DNA from: Rhodothermales bacterium
Lineage (GTDB): Bacteria; Bacteroidota; Rhodothermia; Rhodothermales; VXPQ01
Direction of reading: 5' to 3'
NCBI GenBank assembly: GCA_022821845.1
Contig: JAJECT010000028.1
Coordinates: 1-64,000 of the forward strand
DNA length: 64,000 bases
A program made the translations under genes and the position numbers. Positions 60,057 through 64,000 of the stretch are shown here, one piece after another. How positions within the stretch are numbered: the stretch's first letter is position 1; every line of letters begins with the position of its first letter. A model generated the notes under the pieces. It was not told where the DNA came from and did not search any database. It saw only the letters and a program-made list of their open reading frames with translations.

Positions 60057-61664
60057 ATGATTTCCGCCAAGCGCCTGCCGCCGCCCGCCGATATCCTGCC
60101 CGTGCGCCGGGCCCTGCTCTCCGTATTCGACAAAACAGGCCTCGTTCCCTTTGCGCAACGCTTGCGCGAACACCGCATCGAACTGATTTCCACGGGCGGC
60201 ACCGCGCGCGCCTTGCGGGAAGCCGGTTTGCCGGTTATCGATGTGTCCGAACGCACGGGATATCCCGAAATACTGGACGGGCGCGTCAAAACGCTGCATC
60301 CCGCCGTGCATGGCGGCCTGCTCGCCCGCCGCAACGACAGCGAGGACATGGAAGCCCTGAAAGCGCTTTCCATTACCCCCATCGAACTCGTCGTGGCGAA
60401 TCTGTACCCCTTTGAAAAAGTCGTATCCGAGGACGTTGCGGAAGCCGAAGCCATCGAGAATATCGACATTGGCGGGCCAGCCATGATTCGCGCGGCGGCC
60501 AAAAATTATTTTTTCGCGGGGGTCGTCACTTCGCCTGCGCAGTACGAGGCCCTCGCGGACGAACTGGCCGAACGAGACGGCGGCCTGACCATGGCGACGC
60601 GGCGGGCGCTTGCCGGGGAAGCCTTCCGGCGGACCGGAACGTACGACCAGGCGATCGCTGCCTGGTTCGGGGGCGACGGGGCGCCGAACGAGGACCGCAG
60701 CGCGGCGGACCTGCCGCCAACCCTGCATATCCGGGGGCCTCGCCGGCGGTCGCTTCGCTATGGCGAGAATCCGCACCAGCAGGCGGCGGTATATGGCGAC
60801 GCCCGCAATGGCTGGACGCAAATCCATGGCAAGGAATTGTCCTTCAACAACCTGATAGACCTCGACGCGGCGCGGCGCCTCATCGGCGAATTCGGCGCGG
60901 ACGAGCCGGCCTGCGCCATCCTGAAGCACACCAATCCATGCGGCGCGGCGGTTGCCGATACGCTGGAAAACGCCTGGGCCGCCGCGTTCGCCACCGACCG
61001 CCAATCGCCATTTGGCGGCGTGGTCGTCGTCAACCGTCCGCTGGGCCGGGCCACCGCGGAAGCCATCGACGGCATTTTTACGGAAATCGTCATCGCCCCG
61101 GAATTCGAACCGGGCGCGGCGGCCTTGCTGAAGCAGAAAAAAAACCGCCGGCTGATCCGCCTGGACGCCGCCGCAAGCGAAACGCCGGCGCTCGACCTGC
61201 GCAGCATATCCGGAAATATACTCGCGCAAACGATGGACGCGCCGCTTCCCGATCCGGAAACAATGCGCGCCCGCCTGCAGGTCGTAACCGAACGCGCCCC
61301 CGACGAGCGCGAGTGGCAAGACCTGGATTTCGCCTGGCGGATCGTCAAGCATGTCAAGAGCAATGCGATCGTATACGCCCGAGGTCGGCGTACGCTTGGA
61401 ATCGGGGCAGGCCAGATGAGCCGCGTCGACGCATCCGAAATCGCCGTAACGAAAGGCGAAAAATCGGAACTCGACTTCAAAAATTCCGTGATAGCATCGG
61501 ATGCCTTTTTCCCGTTCGCAGACGGGGTGATCACCGCGGCCCAAAGCGGCGCCAGCGCCGTCGTTCAGCCCGGCGGCTCTGTGCGAGACAACGAAGTTAC
61601 CGCCGCAGCGAACGAAAACGGCATGGCGATGGTACATACGGGGATACGCCATTTTCGCCATTAG
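60057..61664 (+). CDS. purH: Bifunctional AICAR transformylase/IMP cyclohydrolase
   Basis: 535 residues from the ATG at 60057. The N-terminal IMP cyclohydrolase/MGS-like domain has [47 protein letters not shown] and [18 protein letters not shown]. The transformylase half has [48 protein letters not shown] and [10 protein letters not shown]. It performs the final two steps to IMP. Full length, in operon with purN, and preceding mreB by about 100 bases. Confidence 0.97.
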   Translation: MISAKRLPPPADILPVRRALLSVFDKTGLVPFAQRLREHRIELISTGGTARALREAGLPVIDVSERTGYPEILDGRVKTLHPAVHGGLLARRNDSEDMEALKALSITPIELVVANLYPFEKVVSEDVAEAEAIENIDIGGPAMIRAAAKNYFFAGVVTSPAQYEALADELAERDGGLTMATRRALAGEAFRRTGTYDQAIAAWFGGDGAPNEDRSAADLPPTLHIRGPRRRSLRYGENPHQQAAVYGDARNGWTQIHGKELSFNNLIDLDAARRLIGEFGADEPACAILKHTNPCGAAVADTLENAWAAAFATDRQSPFGGVVVVNRPLGRATAEAIDGIFTEIVIAPEFEPGAAALLKQKKNRRLIRLDAAASETPALDLRSISGNILAQTMDAPLPDPETMRARLQVVTERAPDEREWQDLDFAWRIVKHVKSNAIVYARGRRTLGIGAGQMSRVDASEIAVTKGEKSELDFKNSVIASDAFFPFADGVITAAQSGASAVVQPGGSVRDNEVTAAANENGMAMVHTGIRHFRH

Positions 61665-61766
61665 CCGCCTTGCGCAAAACGGGCCCCCGGCGCCCCCGTT
61701 TCGGCGCGCCGAATGTACTGCGCGCGCAAGGCGCCCGGCGATCTCTTTTCGGACAGCACAAGTGTT

Positions 61767-62777
61767 ATGGGCTTTTTTAATTTTTCTTCGGATATCGCTA
61801 TCGACCTCGGCACGGCGAATACCCTGATTTATATCAAGGAACAGGGCATCGTGCTCGACGAACCCAGCATTGTCGCCGTGAATCGAAACACGCGCAAGAC
61901 GGTAGCCATCGGGTGTGACGCGCAAAAAATGCATGAGCGCACCCACAAGGAAATAGAAACCATCCATCCGTTGAAGGACGGGGTCATCGCCGATTTCGAG
62001 GTTGCCGAGGAGCTGATCCGGGGCTTGATACGCAAGGTGCGCAAAGGCTTCCTGTCGTCCATTCAGCACATGGTGGTCTGCGTACCCAGCGGCATCACCG
62101 AAGTGGAAAAACGGGCGGTGCGCGACTCGGCGGAGCACTCGGGCGCGCGCAAGGTCTATCTCATCGACGAACCGATCGCCGCAGCCATCGGCATCGGCCT
62201 GAACGTGAACGAGCCCATCGGCAACATGATCGTGGACATCGGGGGGGGGACCTCGGAAATCGCGGTGATTACGCTTTCGGGCATCGTGGTGAACGAATCC
62301 ATACGCGTCGGCGGCAACGAATTCGATAACGCCATCGTGCAGTATTTCAAGCGGAATCACTCTTTCCTTATCGGGCAGCGCACCGCCGAACGCATGAAGT
62401 GCGAAGTGGGAAGCGCCTCCGCACTGGACCCGGAACTGGAAATTGCGGTGCGGGGCCGCGATCTGGTAAGAGGAATCCCGAAAGTGCGCAACATTTCGTC
62501 GGAAGAAATACGCGAGGCGTTGTGCGAACGGATCGAATTGATCGTGGCCGCCATTCTGCGCTGCCTGGAACATACGCCCCCGGAACTTGGCGCCGACATC
62601 CTGGAACGCGGCATTATGCTGACCGGCGGGGGAGCCAAGCTGAAAGGGCTCGACAATTTAATACGCAACCGTATCGAACTGCCCGTGCATCAATCGGAAA
62701 ATCCATTGCTCGCCGTGGCGGAGGGCACCGGAAAAGTGCTCGAAAACCTGAAGGAATACCAGAATGTCCTTACATGA
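61767..62777 (+). CDS. mreB: Rod-shape-determining actin homologue MreB
   Basis: 336 residues from the ATG at 61767. The phosphate loops and actin motifs are visible: FSSDIAIDLGTANTLIY, IVLDEPSIVAVN, VCVPSGITEVEKRAV, MIVDIGGGTSEIAVITLSG, RVGGNEFDNAIV and GIMLTGGGAKLKGLDN. It forms membrane-bound filaments that guide cell-wall synthesis, implying a rod or curved cell. Its stop overlaps the mreC start (ATGA), the classic coupling. No mreD is visible between mreC and dacB. Confidence 0.97.
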   Translation: MGFFNFSSDIAIDLGTANTLIYIKEQGIVLDEPSIVAVNRNTRKTVAIGCDAQKMHERTHKEIETIHPLKDGVIADFEVAEELIRGLIRKVRKGFLSSIQHMVVCVPSGITEVEKRAVRDSAEHSGARKVYLIDEPIAAAIGIGLNVNEPIGNMIVDIGGGTSEIAVITLSGIVVNESIRVGGNEFDNAIVQYFKRNHSFLIGQRTAERMKCEVGSASALDPELEIAVRGRDLVRGIPKVRNISSEEIREALCERIELIVAAILRCLEHTPPELGADILERGIMLTGGGAKLKGLDNLIRNRIELPVHQSENPLLAVAEGTGKVLENLKEYQNVLT

Positions 62778-63598
62778 ACCCCCGTCTGACGCATATTCGG
62801 GATGGCTTATTGCTCGGCGGCCTCCTTTTCGTCGCCGGGCTCGTCATGCTGACGGCCAATCGGGGCGTCGTGCGCAGCATGCGGATCGGCGCAATGGAAG
62901 TCACGTCGCGGGTGGAAGCGCTCTACGCGCGGGCGGTTCAGAATTTCAATGCAGTCTCTGAAAACAATGTCCTGCGCGAAGAAAACATCCGGCTCTCCAG
63001 CGAGATTGCAAGATCCCGGGGGGCGCTTCTCGAAAACGAACGGCTCCAGCGGCTTATCGGGTATCGCGCCGAAGCGCCGTACGCGCTGCTTCCCGCGCGC
63101 ATCGTCAACAAGGACATCACCGGGCAATGGAACCATTTTACGCTCAACGTAGGCGAAGCGGACAGCGTAAAAAACCATATGGCCGTCGTCAACGAGCATG
63201 GCGTCCTCGGATATACGGCGCTGGTGGGCAAGCAGTACGCTAAAGCCATCTCCTATATCAATACAGAAGTATATATCCCGGCCAAAATCCTTCCTTCGCA
63301 AGCCTACGGGATCGTTCGATGGGACGGCGTCCGAACAGACCGATTGCATATCGAATCGGTGGTCAAGACAGAACCCGTGGAAACAGGGCAGCTGGTCGTC
63401 ACGGCGGGGTACAGCGGCATATTTCCGGCAGGCCTCCCGATCGGTACGATAGATTCTATCGCCGTCCGGCCCGGACGATACGACCTGAACATATTCGTCC
63501 GCCCCGCCGCATCCATATCGACGGCGCGGCATGTGTTCGTCGTGCAGGAGCCACCGGACCCGGAGCGCATCGAATTCCAGCGGCGGCCCATCCGTTAA
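62774..63598 (+). CDS. mreC: Rod-shape-determining protein MreC
   Basis: 274 residues. An N-terminal membrane helix (LLLGGLLFVAGLVMLTAN) is followed by a coiled coil (SENNVLREENIRLSSEIARSRGALLENERLQRLIGY) and the double beta-barrel core: LPARIVNKDITGQWNHFTLNVG, NEHGVLGYTALVGKQYAKAISYIN and VVTAGYSGIFPAGLPIGTI. It links MreB to penicillin-binding proteins in the periplasm. The stop lies at the edge of a dispersed repeat copy. Complete. Confidence 0.95.
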   Translation: MNPRLTHIRDGLLLGGLLFVAGLVMLTANRGVVRSMRIGAMEVTSRVEALYARAVQNFNAVSENNVLREENIRLSSEIARSRGALLENERLQRLIGYRAEAPYALLPARIVNKDITGQWNHFTLNVGEADSVKNHMAVVNEHGVLGYTALVGKQYAKAISYINTEVYIPAKILPSQAYGIVRWDGVRTDRLHIESVVKTEPVETGQLVVTAGYSGIFPAGLPIGTIDSIAVRPGRYDLNIFVRPAASISTARHVFVVQEPPDPERIEFQRRPIR

Positions 63599-63620
63599 GG
63601 ATACTCTGATTAAAACCGGC
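63596..63620 (+). repeat. Dispersed GGATACTCTGAT element at the mreC stop
   Basis: TAAGGATACTCTGATTAAAACC begins with the TAA stop of mreC and matches the ends of the 30791-31055 element. It lies about 45 bases before the dacB ATG. Confidence 0.7.
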
Positions 63621-63665
63621 GCGCAGGCATCCTTTTTCTTCCTTCTCTCCCGAACCCGGATACCC

Positions 63666-64000
63666 ATGGCCTTGAAACGTTTCCTCGTCCTGCTGCTATT
63701 GTGCGCCGGCGCAAGCGGCCCTGCGGCGGCGCAAGAACGCGAGGGGCCTCGCCGCCTCCGCAACGACATAAATCGGGTGCTGGACGCAGAACGGTTCGAG
63801 CACGGATTCTGGGGCGTGCATGTCCTGGACGTCGAAAGCGGACGCACCCTGTACGCCCGCAACGCCGGCAAATCTTTTGTCCCGGCCTCGAACGCCAAAC
63901 TGTACGCGACGGCGGCGGCCCTGGACTTGCTGGGCCCGGACTACCGCTTCGAAACCCGCGTGTATATCGACGGCGTCGTGGACGAAGACGGCGCGCTCCA
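63666..64000 (+). CDS. dacB: D-alanyl-D-alanine carboxypeptidase/endopeptidase (PBP4/DacB type), cut by window edge
   Basis: The first 111 residues are visible from the ATG at 63666. The signal peptide MALKRFLVLLLLCAGA…AAAQ is followed by GFWGVHVLDVESGRTLYARNAG, and FVPASNAKLYATAAALDLLG holds the SxxK active-site motif (Ser-Asn-Ala-Lys). LGPDYRFETRVYIDG is typical of PBP4 (S13). It removes the last D-Ala of murein stem peptides or cleaves crosslinks. The position after mreBC fits a wall-synthesis block. Confidence 0.88.
   Translation, partial: MALKRFLVLLLLCAGASGPAAAQEREGPRRLRNDINRVLDAERFEHGFWGVHVLDVESGRTLYARNAGKSFVPASNAKLYATAAALDLLGPDYRFETRVYIDGVVDEDGAL

Noticed and set aside
59691-62573. 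960-codon open frame on the minus strand
   Set aside because: It covers purN, purH and mreB in antisense. Those genes have complete, well-known motifs on the plus strand.

Overview
The window is GC-rich, gene-dense DNA from what looks like a high-GC member of the Bacteroidota/Rhodothermota group. The evidence is a PorV/PorQ-like barrel, a TonB-dependent receptor with a carboxypeptidase-like N-terminal domain, and two large secreted proteins with C-termini of type IX secretion (T9SS) sorting type (56.2-58.0 kb is the clear one). The phylum is an inference from gene content. No rRNA, tRNA or CRISPR array was recognised.

Layout. 0-0.55 kb: cut-off DUF262 (GmrSD-like) gene. 0.67-10.2 kb: minus-strand envelope block (PorV-like, giant calcium-repeat surface protein, TonB receptor, parvulin lipoprotein). 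10.2-10.6 kb: two different tandem arrays in a divergent promoter region. 10.65-14.2 kb: sulfatase and GH13 lipoprotein. 14.3-20.85 kb: minus-strand peptide-bacteriocin operon. It holds three short peptides with 14-15 residue double-glycine leaders, a C39-peptidase ABC exporter, an anchored thioredoxin-like protein, an unknown membrane protein, and a 738-residue protein that joins a degenerate C39 domain to a GT2-like glycosyltransferase. The parts list resembles glycocin (sublancin-type) loci, and I regard this as the main discovery of the window.

21-32 kb: housekeeping and catabolic genes (VOC protein, two-gene SGNH/haem-HEAT block, Ogt, OLD-family ATPase-nuclease, UPF0182, CvpA, DUF2569), interspersed with a dispersed repeat and a MITE-like element. 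32.4-43.3 kb: accessory/defence island. It contains a PD-(D/E)XK protein, a recQ broken by one in-frame TGA, a duplicated promoter-leader cassette feeding two membrane-anchored coiled-coil proteins, Uma2 proteins and fragments, a Fic protein under a palindromic operator, a strong-RBS microprotein, and McrBC. The McrB gene changes base composition sharply part-way through.

43.3-56.2 kb: minus-strand, exported carbohydrate/PQQ-like catabolic cluster (TIM-barrel isomerase, beta-propeller/PHP hydrolase, ThuA, cytochrome c-propeller, HEAT-cupredoxin, SGNH hydrolase, WbqC-like). 56.2-58.0 kb: secreted Calx-beta-like protein. 58.4-64 kb: plus-strand core genes (LD-carboxypeptidase, purN, purH, mreB, mreC, start of a dacB-type carboxypeptidase).

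All assignments were made by reading motifs in the translated sequence; no database search was possible.
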